Below are positions 1 to 9,790 of a stretch of DNA of 64,000 bases, in pieces. Position numbers and translations under genes: made by a program. The notes below the pieces were generated by a model, which saw only the letters and a list, made by a program, of their open reading frames with translations, was not told where the DNA came from and searched no databases. How positions within the stretch are numbered: position 1 is the first letter of the stretch; each line of letters begins with the position of its first letter. This DNA is from Rhizobium leguminosarum bv. trifolii WSM1325 (GTDB taxonomy: Bacteria; Pseudomonadota; Alphaproteobacteria; Rhizobiales; Rhizobiaceae), in the NCBI GenBank assembly GCA_000023185.1, contig CP001625.1:372001-436000 (forward strand). The letters run 5' to 3'.

Positions 1-4
1 CCGC

Positions 5-1261
5 ATGCACAAGGCGCTCGGTTTGCCGTTGGCAGCTTTTCTGCTTTTGCTCGTCGCGGCTCCTGCCAATCCTGGAGAACGGATCGGCGATCTCACATTT
101 GCGATGTTCTACAATCGGCTGGGCTGGTCTTCGCTCGGTCTTCTTTTGGTCATGTACCTGCCCCGCCTAACCAGCGCTGGGAGCAAGGCCGTGGATGCCG
201 CCTGTGCAAGCTTCCTCGTATTGTTCATGCTCTACACGAAGATCACCTATAGCGTTGTAGAGCTCGCATTTCTGGTCTTCCTGGCAACCGACCGACGTCA
301 AATCGGCTGGACGGCGCTGGCGTTCGGGATGATCGCGATAAGCGTCATTGCCATCGAACTTTTCTGGCGCGGCAGCCTCAATTACCTCGCCGATCTGCGC
401 CTTGCGGGCGAGAATAGTGGCGGGCTGCCGGCCCTCGGCGCTCTGGGGTACGTATTCCTGAACAATTTCGCTGACCTCACTGTCTACGCGATTGCCGCCG
501 GCATCTTTCTTGTCCTCGCACCAAGCTACCGCCGTCTTTTTTTTATCGGTTTTTGCGTCTTAACCGGTGTGCTGCTGATTGAACAAAACTTTCAACGCGC
601 GGGCATCCTGACGCTGGGGCCGAGCGCTGCTGTCATCACTCAATCTCTTTTGAATGGCGAGCTTTCCCGACTGCACCGGAAGGCTCGCCTCGTCCTATCG
701 CTTCTGCTGGCATTTCTGCTTGTGCCAGCGGCGATAAGCAATGCCTCGGCTGTCGCCATTCATGCCCGTTACGCCATCGCCGGGCAGGGCGAGCCTATGC
801 CGCTGCCGGAATTCTCGAGAATTCGGCTCGTCGAGACATGGAGTATTGGTCAGTACGACTACTTTGTGCAGTATAATCGCACTCTGGCTGAGGCGTCGGA
901 CGTGCTGTCCCAGTTGGGCGCTCGCCAGGCGACTGTCGCCGTATTGGACTTCGTCAACCCCTTCTCGGCCGGCTTGGCGCTTCCGCCGCCTATTGGCGAC
1001 AGCGTCTGGTATCACTGGGGACGGACGCTCGGTCCCGAATACCATCCACCCGCGGAGGAGATGTTCGCACACGTCGACCTGATCCTCGATCCCAAGTGGC
1101 CCATCGAAATCTGGACGGCGAATGGCATGCGCGACATTTTTGCTCACTATATCGCCCGCCATTACGACAAAGTGCGGGAAACAACGAATTGGCGCATCTA
1201 CCGCAGGAACACTGGACAGCGCATGGCCTTGCCCGCTCAGCAGCGTCAGGCCGCCGGATGA
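5..1261 (+). CDS. polytopic membrane protein, possibly 5'-truncated
   Basis: The 418-residue product has a hydrophobic N terminus and about eight more hydrophobic segments up to residue ~250, followed by a soluble C-terminal domain of ~170 residues with many aromatics. I do not recognise the family. Large inner-membrane proteins of polysaccharide or lipid metabolism often have this plan, but that is only an analogy. The first ATG lies 5 bases from the window edge, so the true start may be upstream. No ribosome-binding site can be judged. The gene runs toward decayed DNA and no functional partner is visible. Confidence 0.7.
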   Translation: MHKALGLPLAAFLLLLVAAPANPGERIGDLTFAMFYNRLGWSSLGLLLVMYLPRLTSAGSKAVDAACASFLVLFMLYTKITYSVVELAFLVFLATDRRQIGWTALAFGMIAISVIAIELFWRGSLNYLADLRLAGENSGGLPALGALGYVFLNNFADLTVYAIAAGIFLVLAPSYRRLFFIGFCVLTGVLLIEQNFQRAGILTLGPSAAVITQSLLNGELSRLHRKARLVLSLLLAFLLVPAAISNASAVAIHARYAIAGQGEPMPLPEFSRIRLVETWSIGQYDYFVQYNRTLAEASDVLSQLGARQATVAVLDFVNPFSAGLALPPPIGDSVWYHWGRTLGPEYHPPAEEMFAHVDLILDPKWPIEIWTANGMRDIFAHYIARHYDKVRETTNWRIYRRNTGQRMALPAQQRQAAG

Positions 1262-1482
1262 CTGGGAGAATCTTATTGCTCTTGCCTGTTCAGGAGCAAC
1301 GGATATGGCTCGACACTTCTTCAATGCTCATGACGGCATTCTATTCGGATACGGCTGGCCCAGAGCACCCGGCCTCCACAGCGCCCGCAGCGAGGCCGAA
1401 AGATGGCGCGCAATCGGCGTCTCTGCGCTCCCATACAAATGACTGGTGAAAGGACACACAGTCCTAGTTCGCCGAAGCGATC
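1262..1482. other. no confident gene
   Basis: A short plus-strand reading frame ends at 1442 and has protein-like composition, but it has no convincing start or family. It may be the tail of a lost gene. Confidence 0.3.
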
Positions 1483-1660
1483 CGCGAGTCCCGACAGTTG
1501 GGCTTCCGCGGGATCTTGATGCTCTCGGTCTCCGCCGCCTGTTTCGCCGCCTCCGGATACCCGTTGGTCTAGGGTAGATCCTTGCGGCGCGAGCGAATCT
1601 CCTTCGTCAGCTCCACACCGTTCATGCCGCCTGGCATCATCTGCATGGTAATGATTCGCC
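1483..1660 (-). pseudogene. receiver-domain remnant of a hybrid histidine kinase/response regulator
   Basis: Reading the minus strand gives MPGGMNGVELTKEIR, then an in-frame TAG, then TNGYPEAAKQAAE and a RKP motif. This is the alpha3-beta5 half of a CheY-like receiver, including the conserved MPG turn and the K of the KP motif near the end. No phospho-acceptor Asp region is intact upstream and a stop codon interrupts the frame, so I call it a dead fragment. Confidence 0.6.
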
Positions 1661-1971
1661 GCCAACGGCTGCCCTATCCATTGCCCTCGCGGCGGCCGCC
1701 CGAGTTACGCGCAGCGGAAGCGTTTCATACAGGAGATCAATGGTCTCGACGACGTCTTGATCTCCTGGACGAATGGCCGCAAAACAACCGCGACATCGTC
1801 TGCGAGGTGATGTTGGACGCATGCAGGAAGGCAGCAAGCGGCCAACTTCCGGCTCAGGCTGTCGCAGACAATTTTCGCCGGTTCCTAAAGAAGCGCGGCA
1901 TACTTGCCGACATCAAAGACGCCCCATCGCATCTGCGCCCAGCCCGAGACCGGAGTTTCTCCGGCGTGTAG
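1582..1971 (+). CDS. DUF982-like small protein, start uncertain
   Basis: The last ~75 residues resemble the rhizobial DUF982 family: a 'LLDEWP' turn, a DACRKA helix, then a 'FRRFLKKRGIL' end. The function of DUF982 is unknown. The N-terminal ~50 residues are arginine- and proline-rich and do not look like the family, so the true start may lie near 1700 or the 5' end may be replaced. No clear ribosome-binding site. Compare the better DUF982 gene ending at 18660. Confidence 0.35.
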   Translation: MRRERISFVSSTPFMPPGIICMVMIRRQRLPYPLPSRRPPELRAAEAFHTGDQWSRRRLDLLDEWPQNNRDIVCEVMLDACRKAASGQLPAQAVADNFRRFLKKRGILADIKDAPSHLRPARDRSFSGV

Positions 1972-2880
1972 CTGTTTAGGGCGCAAGCGGACGTTTGGGC
2001 TTCCAGCCACCAGCTTTGGTGATTTCTGCCACTGGCGGCTGCTTGCGCGTGTGGTTTAGACAGGTCCGATGAAACAATTCGCTCCGAAGTTTGCGAGCTG
2101 CAGAATCAAACAAGAGGAATTTCATGAAGCCGTCGTATCACCCGATACACAAGCTGGCTTCGGCTGCCGTAAATATCGATCAGCGGCGTAACGTCGGTGA
2201 CATCCTCCTCGACCAGCGATGACGATCCCTGGCGCTCCTCCAGCGGCTCGGTCATCGCCGCGAACAGGGTCAGCTTCCGATCCCGATCCCGGGCTCGATC
2301 TTCTCCACAAAACAGCTTCGTCAGCCACGCGACATCGCGCACTGGCTTCACCGTGCTGGACGGATCGCCGGCCGCGTACCGTCGACCTCTTCGAAATCAG
2401 GTGCGCTCGGCGGACGCCAAGGCCGCGCCTCTGCAGCTCTTCGACCAGTTGCAGGACCAGCCGGGCCGACACATGGCGATCTTCGCCACCATGGCGAATT
2501 CGCCGCCCTGCAGGTGATCGGCACCCTCTGTGTCCATGACGATCCCATCGACCGCTCCCCCGAAGGCATGACACTCACCCGCCACCGCGTGGTCGACGCC
2601 GTCGGCTGCGCGACATCAGCAGCCTCCGTCTGCCGTCGCCAGCGTCGCACGGCAAGCACCATGGTGCCGGTTCGGTCCGCCGACCTCATGATGCTCTTGT
2701 TCAGTAGTCAGAGCCAAGCCAACCTTGACTGCCAGCGGTCAATCTCGGCCCTCTATTTCCGGCCATCGCGAGGTCTCATAAGTCCAGCAATAGCTACCCT
2801 ACCCTCTGCTGACGGCCAGCCGAGGGCGCGCGGCGCCCTCGACGTAAGACGAACCCGCCGCCACCGAATTCTCGCCGAAG
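1972..2880. other. decayed region without an intact gene
   Basis: On the minus strand between about 2690 and 2106 several frames in turn carry protein-like stretches, for example [20 protein letters not shown] and [19 protein letters not shown]. This is the pattern of a frameshifted gene read leftwards. I cannot name the family. From 2690 to 2880 I see nothing except the end of the region upstream of nuoC. Confidence 0.35.
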
Positions 2881-2882
2881 CG

Positions 2883-2907
2883 GGAACCCAACGGGCGCTT
2901 GTGGGTT
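2883..2907 (+). promoter_or_regulatory. EcfG/RpoE2-type promoter of nuoCD
   Basis: Exact GGAAC-N18-TT (GGAAC 2883-2887, TT 2906-2907). The TT lies 21 bases before the nuoC ATG, which also supports that start over the longer upstream frame. Confidence 0.75.
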
Positions 2908-2927
2908 CGACTGCCTTCAACGCGCGC

Positions 2928-3557
2928 ATGGAGCCACCTTTGAGCGGAAATCTTCCCGAACTCGCATCATACCTCGTCAACAAGGTGCCGCAGGCAATCT
3001 CGGACCATCAGTTCAAGCTGGGAGAACTTACGCTACACACCGGCCGGGAGCACATCATTGAGCTGCTCGGTTTCCTGAGGAACGATGAAAACTGCCGCTT
3101 CGTCTGCCTACTCGACATCTGTGGCGTCGACTGGCCGGGCCGGGCCGAGCGTTTCGATGTTGTCTATCATCTGCTATCTCCGACGCAAAACCTGAGGCTT
3201 CGGGTTAAGCTCGAGACCGACGAAGAATCAGCGGTGCCATCGGCCTGCGAGCTCTTTCCGTGCGCGGACTGGTATGAGCGCGAGGCTTGGGACATGTACG
3301 GGATCCTCTTCACCGGCCATCCGGACCTGCGCCGAATTCTGACGGATTACGGCTTCGAAGGACACCCGCTGCGCAAGGATTTCCCGCTGACCGGGTTCGT
3401 CGAAGTTCGTTACGACGACGCTGCGAAACGCGTGATTTATGAGCCGGTGGAACTCAAGCAGGAATATCGGCACTTCGATTTCCTCTCCCCGTGGGAAGGA
3501 ACCGATTACGTCCTCCCAGGCGACGAGAAATCAGCTGCCGACCCATCCAAGCAGTAA
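2928..3557 (+). CDS. nuoC: NADH-quinone oxidoreductase subunit C
   Basis: The 209-residue protein carries the 30-kDa subunit signature: REAWDMYGI, a [18 protein letters not shown] stretch and RKDFPLTG, followed by the usual [11 protein letters not shown] tail. NuoC is part of the peripheral Q-module of complex I, next to NuoD and NuoB. The open frame extends ~138 codons further upstream, but that part has no NuoC similarity and contains the predicted promoter, so I take ATG 2928. It has no strong ribosome-binding site. nuoD follows after 26 bases. The rest of the nuo operon is absent here, so this is an orphan or accessory copy. Confidence 0.92.
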   Translation: MEPPLSGNLPELASYLVNKVPQAISDHQFKLGELTLHTGREHIIELLGFLRNDENCRFVCLLDICGVDWPGRAERFDVVYHLLSPTQNLRLRVKLETDEESAVPSACELFPCADWYEREAWDMYGILFTGHPDLRRILTDYGFEGHPLRKDFPLTGFVEVRYDDAAKRVIYEPVELKQEYRHFDFLSPWEGTDYVLPGDEKSAADPSKQ

Positions 3558-3583
3558 AGGCGGTGATCCAGGGAGAATACCAA

Positions 3584-4774
3584 GTGGCAGAGCACGATGT
3601 ACGAAACTTCCACCTCAATTTCGGCCCGCAGCATCCCGCCGCACACGGCGTATTGCGGCTGGTACTGGAACTCAACGGGGAGATCGTGGAGCGCATCGAC
3701 CCCCATATTGGTCTTCTACATCGCGGCACCGAGAAGCTCATCGAGAAGAAGACATATCTTCAGGCGCTGCCCTATTTTGACAGGCTTGATTATGTCGCGC
3801 CGATGAGCCAGGAGCACGCATATTGCTTAGCGATCGAAAAGATGCTCGGCCTTGAGGTGCCTTATCGCGCGCAGCTAATCCGCGTGCTCTACGCCGAGAT
3901 CAGCCGCATTCTCTCTCATCTGCTGAATGTCACCACTCAAGCGATGGACGTTGGGGCGTTGACGCCGCCCCTTTGGGGTTTCGAAGAGCGTGAGAAGTTG
4001 ATGGTCTTTTATGAGCGCGCCTCCGGCTCTCGCATGCATGCCGCCTATTTCAGGCCGGGCGGGGTTCATCAGGATCTCCCGCCGAAGTTGGTTGCAGACA
4101 TTGGCGAATGGTGCCGGAAATTTCCCCAGGTTATTGAAGATATCGGCGGCCTTCTCACCGACAACCGGATCTTCAAGCAGCGCAACGTGGACGTCGGCCT
4201 CATTTCACTTGAAGATGCCTGGGCCTGGGGCTTTTCCGGTGTGCTGATCCGGGGTTCGGGGGCTGCGTGGGATCTTCGACGAGCCAATCCATACGAGTGC
4301 TATTCCGACCTCGAATTCGATATTCCGATCGGCAAGAACGGAGATTGCTACGACCGTTATCTCATCCGTATGCAGGAAATGCGGGAATCGGTGCGGATCA
4401 TGAGCCAGTGCGCAGACCTGCTGCTCGGAAGCGCGTCCACCGGCCCCGTGAACTCGAACGACGGCAAGGTCGTGCCTCCTAAGCGCGGCGAGATGAAGCG
4501 GTCGATGGAGGCGCTCATCCACCACTTCAAGCTCTACACCGAAGGTTTCCGAGTGCCGAAGGGGGAGGCCTATGCGGCCGTGGAGGCGCCGAAAGGTGAA
4601 TTCGGCGTCTATCTTGTCGCCGATGGCACGAATGCGCCATATCGCTGCAAGATCAGGGCACCCGGTTTTACCCATCTGCAGGCAATGGATTTCATGTGCC
4701 GCGGCCATCAGCTTGCCGACGTCTCCGCCGTTCTCGGCTCCCTCGACATCGTCTTCGGCGAAGTCGATCGCTGA
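3584..4774 (+). CDS. nuoD: NADH-quinone oxidoreductase subunit D
   Basis: The 396-residue 49-kDa subunit forms the quinone pocket with NuoB. It shows [14 protein letters not shown] near the N terminus, the HRGTEKLIE and YFDRLDYV motifs, and the C-terminal DIVFGEVDR end. The start is a GTG preceded by GGGAGAA; an in-frame ATG upstream would overlap nuoC and add residues unlike the family. Length is normal for rhizobial NuoD. Co-transcription with nuoC is likely. No nuoE, F, G, H, I or J-N follows; the sequence runs into a Mn-catalase fragment instead. Confidence 0.95.
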   Translation: MAEHDVRNFHLNFGPQHPAAHGVLRLVLELNGEIVERIDPHIGLLHRGTEKLIEKKTYLQALPYFDRLDYVAPMSQEHAYCLAIEKMLGLEVPYRAQLIRVLYAEISRILSHLLNVTTQAMDVGALTPPLWGFEEREKLMVFYERASGSRMHAAYFRPGGVHQDLPPKLVADIGEWCRKFPQVIEDIGGLLTDNRIFKQRNVDVGLISLEDAWAWGFSGVLIRGSGAAWDLRRANPYECYSDLEFDIPIGKNGDCYDRYLIRMQEMRESVRIMSQCADLLLGSASTGPVNSNDGKVVPPKRGEMKRSMEALIHHFKLYTEGFRVPKGEAYAAVEAPKGEFGVYLVADGTNAPYRCKIRAPGFTHLQAMDFMCRGHQLADVSAVLGSLDIVFGEVDR

Positions 4775-4870
4775 TTAACGAGCGGCAACGCTGTCAGCCG
4801 CGGCGCGTCTGCGATGTACATCCACGAACCAGGCTACTGAGAAGGCTCGTCGGCAGGCGATTGACCCTTC

Positions 4871-4982
4871 TTTCAAGCATGCGGTGCGCGCGGCAATCCG
4901 AGATTTCCGTGACCTGTTGATGAACACGGCTGCATAAGCGCTCGGTCACATTGAAATGCTCGCGACAGCGGTTGCCATGCGC
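4871..4982 (+). pseudogene. internal fragment of a Mn-catalase gene
   Basis: In register with residues ~44-80 of the intact Mn-catalase gene (start 12161), this stretch encodes FQACGARG, RDLLMNTAA and LGHIEMLATAVAM. One extra base near 4905 shifts the frame and a TAA replaces a Glu codon near 4935. The similarity stops just before the cyanophycinase stop codon. Weak similarity may reach back to ~4840 with a deletion. It cannot encode an enzyme. Confidence 0.85.
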
Positions 4983-4994
4983 CCCCGCATACTG

Positions 4995-5840
4995 TTACCA
5001 CCTTTTTTCAAGAGAGACTGCGACGGTCTCGCGGTCCGGCCGACGGGTCTCGAGGTTGAAGCCGTCACCGGAGCTTAGGACATGGAGTTTCAGATCATAG
5101 ATCGATAGTGCCTCGTCCGGGGAAGCTTCAGCGATGTTGGTATGGGTGATGTCTCCAGCGTCGACGAGGTAAACCGCTCCAGTGCCAATGACCTCGAAAC
5201 GGTGACCGCGCACGACGATCGCGGTGTCCTCATCGATGCCGATACCCAAGACCCGTGGATTCTGCGATACGGCGCCGATCAACCTGCCGATCCTCCCCCT
5301 CTCGGCAAAATGCTGGTCGATGATGACGTTCGGGAGCAGACCCAGCCCGGGAGCCATGCTTAGATCACCAATCCGGAACGAGCTAGCATTTGAGCCGCGG
5401 ACCAGCATTGTATCGCTCATCGCCGAAGCTCCGGCGGACGTGCCGGCGATGACGCCGCCATTTGCAAAGATTTCATGGACGTGCTCGTCGATCGGCGTGT
5501 CGCCGATGAGGCTGGTGATGCGGAGCTGATCACCGCCAGAAAAGAAAACGGCGCCGACGTCGCGAAGTCCTGCAAGCTTGTCTTCGCTCGTCGCCTGGTC
5601 CCGCTCCTCGATATAGAGCTCGGTCACATGGGGTATGCCCAAATCGCCGAACGACCGCTGGTATTTTTCGAGATATCCTTCCGGCTCGTGCGACGCGACG
5701 GTTGCCAACACGAGCTTTCCGTCTCTGACATTCTTTGCAACCTCCTTGAGAATGACGCGCTCGCCGTCATGGTCCTCATGGCCGCCGATGATGATGAGCG
5801 TGCCATCTCGACCGTTCGCAGTCTTGGTCTTCTTAAGCAT
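4995..5840 (-). CDS. cphB: cyanophycinase
   Basis: This 281-residue serine exopeptidase of family S51 cleaves cyanophycin (multi-L-arginyl-poly-L-aspartate) into beta-Asp-Arg dipeptides in the cytoplasm. It shows FFSGGDQLR and the nucleophile elbow GTSAGASAM, with Ser135 as the likely nucleophile. Length fits the bacterial family. Its ATG overlaps the end of the isoaspartyl peptidase gene by 8 bases, so it is the third gene of the cphA cassette and probably translationally coupled. The catalase fragment lies directly beyond its stop. Confidence 0.93.
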   Translation of the reverse strand: MLKKTKTANGRDGTLIIIGGHEDHDGERVILKEVAKNVRDGKLVLATVASHEPEGYLEKYQRSFGDLGIPHVTELYIEERDQATSEDKLAGLRDVGAVFFSGGDQLRITSLIGDTPIDEHVHEIFANGGVIAGTSAGASAMSDTMLVRGSNASSFRIGDLSMAPGLGLLPNVIIDQHFAERGRIGRLIGAVSQNPRVLGIGIDEDTAIVVRGHRFEVIGTGAVYLVDAGDITHTNIAEASPDEALSIYDLKLHVLSSGDGFNLETRRPDRETVAVSLEKRW

Positions 5841-6705
5841 TTTGCTCTTCCGATTTGCTCAAATAAACCTTTGGAGACGGCTCACCGCTGCTCGCATAGG
5901 CGACGGCAAAATGCTCGCTGTTGTGAGCCCAGCCGAACTTGCCGTCAGGCGTCACAGCAATTCCACCGGCCTCTCCTCCGATACGCTCGAGATGAGCGAG
6001 CGAGGCCTCTACCGCCTCTCGCGGCGAGAGGTCGTGAAGGGCGTACATGACCCGGGCGGCGAGCATCATCCTGGCGATATCCTCACCATCACCCGAAAAT
6101 ACTGCCCCGCCGATATTGTTGTCGCAGTAGAAACCGCAACCTGGCTGAGGGGAATCGCCGACGCGACCGGCCGGAGTTCCCTGCAATCCACCGGTTGACA
6201 CGGCAGTCGCCAAAAGTGCTTGTTCATCGAGTGCAACGCAGCCAACGGTGTCGTGACGTTTTTCGGCATCCGGTTGCTTGGCTTCATGCATAACGATGAG
6301 CGCATCCGGATCGCAGAGCCTGAGGCCGGCTTGCGCGGCGAACGCTCTTGCTCCGTCGCCTGCGATCAGCACGGGCTTATCGAATAACATTGCTTTTGCT
6401 GCCGCAACCGGATTGCGAACACCTTTCGCCGCCGCGATCGCGCCAACGTTGAAGCGTTCCCCCTCCATCATCGCCGCGCAACATTCGACTTCGCCATCTT
6501 CGTTCTGAACACTGCCGTAACCCGCATTGAAGGTCGGATCGTCTTCAAGAACGCGCACTGCCGCCTCTGCGGCGTCAATGCTCGTGCCGCCATTCCTGAG
6601 GATCGCAGCACCCGCCTCCAAAGCCTTTCTGCAGCCGGAACGGTTGGCAGCCATATCCTTCATTGCAATTGTTTTAGCTCCGCCATGGAGAATGATTGAC
6701 CACAT
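5833..6705 (-). CDS. iaaA: isoaspartyl peptidase / type III L-asparaginase
   Basis: This 290-residue Ntn-hydrolase would split the beta-Asp-Arg dipeptide released by cyanophycinase into aspartate and arginine. It begins IILHGGA, and the autocleavage site is HDTVGCVA with Thr153 as the expected N-terminal nucleophile of the beta subunit; STGG follows. ATG 6705 overlaps the cphA stop by one base (TGATG), and the longer upstream frame lies inside cphA and is rejected. Family members also hydrolyse L-asparagine, but the context makes dipeptide hydrolysis the main role. Confidence 0.9.
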   Translation of the reverse strand: MWSIILHGGAKTIAMKDMAANRSGCRKALEAGAAILRNGGTSIDAAEAAVRVLEDDPTFNAGYGSVQNEDGEVECCAAMMEGERFNVGAIAAAKGVRNPVAAAKAMLFDKPVLIAGDGARAFAAQAGLRLCDPDALIVMHEAKQPDAEKRHDTVGCVALDEQALLATAVSTGGLQGTPAGRVGDSPQPGCGFYCDNNIGGAVFSGDGEDIARMMLAARVMYALHDLSPREAVEASLAHLERIGGEAGGIAVTPDGKFGWAHNSEHFAVAYASSGEPSPKVYLSKSEEQNA

Positions 6706-9488
6706 CAGAAAACCCGAATTTCTGATTGGAGTGGAATAGCGCCCTTGTATGGGAGAGGATCGAGTTCGTTGGCCGGCGGGGCAGAGACCCGCTTCCAAAC
6801 ACGGGCGATGTCGTCAGCGGTGACGACTATTAAGTCGTCATTTAGGGCTGAGCCCAGCGCGCGCTCGACCGCCTCGTGTTCGCGGAGCACGACCTCGAGT
6901 TTGGAAGCGTCGAAGCCCGCTTTGAGCGCGCCTTGACGAAGAATGGCAACAACCTCGCCAGCCGATCTTCCCCGCAAATCATAGTCCTCCTTCAGAATCA
7001 AGCGGTCAAAAACGCTAGCCGCAATCTCGCCCATTTCATAAATATCCTGGTCGCGTCTGTCACCGCCGATGCCGACGACGCCAATGCAGCTGCTGTTCCC
7101 GGTCCTAAGCTTTCCGACCAGCCTCCCAAGGGCGCGAAGACCTCCAGGATTATGGGCATAATCCACGATTATACGGACCCCCTCGCGCTCGACCATGTTA
7201 AGACGTCCAGCCGACTGCTCGTAGGATGTTCCAAATGAACGCAACGCCTCACGGATGACGGGCAAAGGAACACCGTTGCATACGGCCATCGCTGACGCTG
7301 CCAGCGCATTCTCGACATTAAAGGCAGCCATTCCGTTCATGGTGGCGGGGATCTCGTCGACGCGGCAGATCAGCATTTTCTGTGCCTTGTCGTAGAGTAT
7401 CATGTCGAACAGGCCGGTAGCCAGGTCGCATCCCAGGGCTCGGCCGCCGTGGAAAACGTGGTCCTTCAAAAAGTCCGGCCACTGCTTGGGTGCTTTCGTG
7501 GAGAAGTAGCAGATATGGCCACCGGCTTCCTCGCGCATGGCGGCGACCAGTGGGTCATCGGCGTTGAGGATGCTCCAGCCATCTTCATGAACGGCTTCAA
7601 CCACCACCGACTTTACAGCGGCGAGGTCTTCCACCGAATGGACACCCCGAAGGCCAAGGTGATCAGCCGTCACATTCGTCACGCAGCCTATGTCACAAGC
7701 GTTGAATGCCAGTCCCTCACGAAGCAGTCCACCGCGCGCCGTTTCGAGAACAGCGACGTCTATGGTCGGTTCGCCCAGCACAACACGCGCGCTCCTTGGA
7801 CCGGTGCAGTCGCCCTCCATGATACGCCGGCCGTCGATGTAGACGCCGTTGCTAGACGTCATTCCGACTATCTGGCCATCGGCGGCGAGGATATGAGCCA
7901 GCATTCGGGTCGTTGTCGTTTTGCCGTTCGTGCCTGTCACGGCCAGTACCGGCACTCGGCTGGGCGCGCCTGGCGGATAAAGAAGATCCAAAACCGCACC
8001 TGCAACGTCACGCCGCTTGCCCTGGGAGGGATAAAGATGCATGCGAAACCCCGGTCCCGCATTGACCTCGATGATGCCCCCGCCCGTCTGAAGAACCGAG
8101 CGTCTGATGTCCGGCGCGACGAAGTCTATGCCGGCTATGTCGAGGCCGATAATCTGCGCCGCGCGACAGGCAATCAGTGCATTGTCCGGATGAATGTCTT
8201 CGGTGCAGTCGATGGCGGTGCCACCGGTTGACAGGTTCGCAGTTGGCAGGAGCATGACCGGTTTCCCCCTTTCCGGAACGCTAGAGAGAGTGAATCCGGA
8301 ACGGGCGATGTAGTGGATGAGGCATTCGTCGATCGAGATCCGGGTAAGTGCCGCCTCATGCCCCTCGCCACGGCGAGGATCTTCGTTCTCGCGGTTGATC
8401 AACTGCTCGATCGTCACCCTGCCGTTGCCGATGACGTGGGCGGGGACACGCTTTGCAGCGGCGACCAGCCTGCCGCCGATAATAAGGATGCGGTGATCCC
8501 CGCCGACAAACTGCTGCTCCACTAGAACCTGGCTGCTATGCGCTCGAGCCTGCTCGAAACCCCACTCCACCTCGCTCTGACTCGAAAGACCGATATTGAC
8601 ACCTCTACCATGGTTGCCGTCCACCGGCTTGATGACGACGGGCAGGCCGAGCGACTGTGCTGCCTCTACCGCTTCTTCCGCGCTACTGACAACAGTCCCC
8701 CACGGCGCCGGTAGGCCAGCCTCGATCAGCAGGCGCTTGGTCAGTTCCTTGTCGCTGGCGATTTCCGCTGCAATCTCGGAGGTGAGGGAGCTGCAGCTTG
8801 CTCTGATGCGCTTGAGATGTTTGCCGTAGCCCAGCTGGACAAGGCTGCTGTTGTCAAGTCTTCGCCAGGGGATGGAGCGCGCTTCCGCTTCACGAACGAT
8901 CGATGCAGTCGTGGGGCCGAAGGCAATCTCAGAATGCGCCGCGCGGAGAACGCGCAGAGCTTCAGCCATCGTGAACTGCGCAAGGGGGGACGGCGCTATC
9001 ATGTCGGCGCCAGCGAGCCCCTGCAAATCGGCGGGCAAGAGAAAATTGACGAGCTCTAGCGCGAAGCGTCCCGCCAACAGGCCGAGATCCTCATTCTCAT
9101 ATTCAAACATGACATTGTAGACGCCGGGCATGTTGGTCACCGAGCGGGTCTTGCCGCGGGCAACATCAGCGCCCGCGATGTTCTGCAGTTCGATAGCAAC
9201 ATGCTCGGCGACATGTCCGAGCCACGTGCCTTCTTCCATGCGCAGAACTAGCCCTCCGGGTTCGCCGTAGCTACAACCATGCTCGCGCAATCCGGGAACA
9301 TGTTTCAGAAGGGCATCAACGAAGCCAGGCAGAAGATTTGTCGGATACTGTTCCAACTTCCCAAGGTCCAACTGGATGCGGACCATTTTGGTTCGACTGT
9401 GAAGGTTCGGGCCACGGTAGACGCCGACCTCTTGCACGCGAAGTTTCTGCGCCGGTTGCAGACCCGGCTCGATTTCCAGATTGTACAT
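6705..9488 (-). CDS. cphA: cyanophycin synthetase
   Basis: The 927-residue protein has the three-part plan of CphA1: an N-terminal domain (1-~165), an ATP-grasp domain (~225-480, with VVIKPVDGNHGRGVNIG and IEVNAGPGFRMH) and a Mur-ligase-like domain with P-loop VTGTNGKTTTTR near residue 517. It polymerises aspartate and arginine into insoluble cyanophycin granules using ATP. It is slightly longer than the usual ~870-900 residues. It heads the cassette cphA-iaaA-cphB, and a GSR-type promoter lies upstream at 9583-9559. All key motifs look intact. Confidence 0.95.
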   Translation of the reverse strand: MYNLEIEPGLQPAQKLRVQEVGVYRGPNLHSRTKMVRIQLDLGKLEQYPTNLLPGFVDALLKHVPGLREHGCSYGEPGGLVLRMEEGTWLGHVAEHVAIELQNIAGADVARGKTRSVTNMPGVYNVMFEYENEDLGLLAGRFALELVNFLLPADLQGLAGADMIAPSPLAQFTMAEALRVLRAAHSEIAFGPTTASIVREAEARSIPWRRLDNSSLVQLGYGKHLKRIRASCSSLTSEIAAEIASDKELTKRLLIEAGLPAPWGTVVSSAEEAVEAAQSLGLPVVIKPVDGNHGRGVNIGLSSQSEVEWGFEQARAHSSQVLVEQQFVGGDHRILIIGGRLVAAAKRVPAHVIGNGRVTIEQLINRENEDPRRGEGHEAALTRISIDECLIHYIARSGFTLSSVPERGKPVMLLPTANLSTGGTAIDCTEDIHPDNALIACRAAQIIGLDIAGIDFVAPDIRRSVLQTGGGIIEVNAGPGFRMHLYPSQGKRRDVAGAVLDLLYPPGAPSRVPVLAVTGTNGKTTTTRMLAHILAADGQIVGMTSSNGVYIDGRRIMEGDCTGPRSARVVLGEPTIDVAVLETARGGLLREGLAFNACDIGCVTNVTADHLGLRGVHSVEDLAAVKSVVVEAVHEDGWSILNADDPLVAAMREEAGGHICYFSTKAPKQWPDFLKDHVFHGGRALGCDLATGLFDMILYDKAQKMLICRVDEIPATMNGMAAFNVENALAASAMAVCNGVPLPVIREALRSFGTSYEQSAGRLNMVEREGVRIIVDYAHNPGGLRALGRLVGKLRTGNSSCIGVVGIGGDRRDQDIYEMGEIAASVFDRLILKEDYDLRGRSAGEVVAILRQGALKAGFDASKLEVVLREHEAVERALGSALNDDLIVVTADDIARVWKRVSAPPANELDPLPYKGAIPLQSEIRVF

Positions 9489-9558
9489 TGGGTTCCCTGG
9501 GGCTCTTGTACTCTCGCCTATTCCTTCGCCTGCGTCCTTAGACGCGGCTGCCCTCTGA

Positions 9559-9583
9559 AACCGTGCAGGGGGCAGCTAGTTCC
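9559..9583 (-). promoter_or_regulatory. EcfG-type promoter of the cyanophycin operon
   Basis: Exact GGAAC-N18-TT on the minus strand (GGAAC 9583-9579, TT 9560-9559), about 70 bases before the cphA ATG. Confidence 0.7.
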
Positions 9584-9756
9584 AGTACGATTGCGGACGC
9601 TGCAAGTGGGAGGCTAGCTTGAACGTGATGTAAAAAGACTTTTGACTTCAGGCGATTTCGAGGCGGCGGTATCGCTCCCTCGGATATGCCCTCTTGAATA
9701 ACAGGCAGCTATGTCTGGCCAATCACAGTTGGAACTCGCTAGCTTGCTGCCTTCCT

Positions 9757-9781
9757 GGAACATCCGGGGGCAGGCCTAGTT
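9757..9781 (+). promoter_or_regulatory. EcfG-type promoter
   Basis: Exact GGAAC-N18-TT ending 9 bases before the ATG at 9791, so the mRNA may be leaderless. Another GGAAC at 9731 has no TT at the right spacing. Confidence 0.6.
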
Positions 9782-9790
9782 TGAAAGCCG

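Noticed and set aside
7449..8231. 260-codon plus-strand frame within cphA
   Set aside because: Antisense shadow of the Mur-ligase domain.
9731..9757. First GGAAC upstream of the 176-aa gene
   Set aside because: No TT at 18 or 19 bases; the next GGAAC at 9757 fits exactly.
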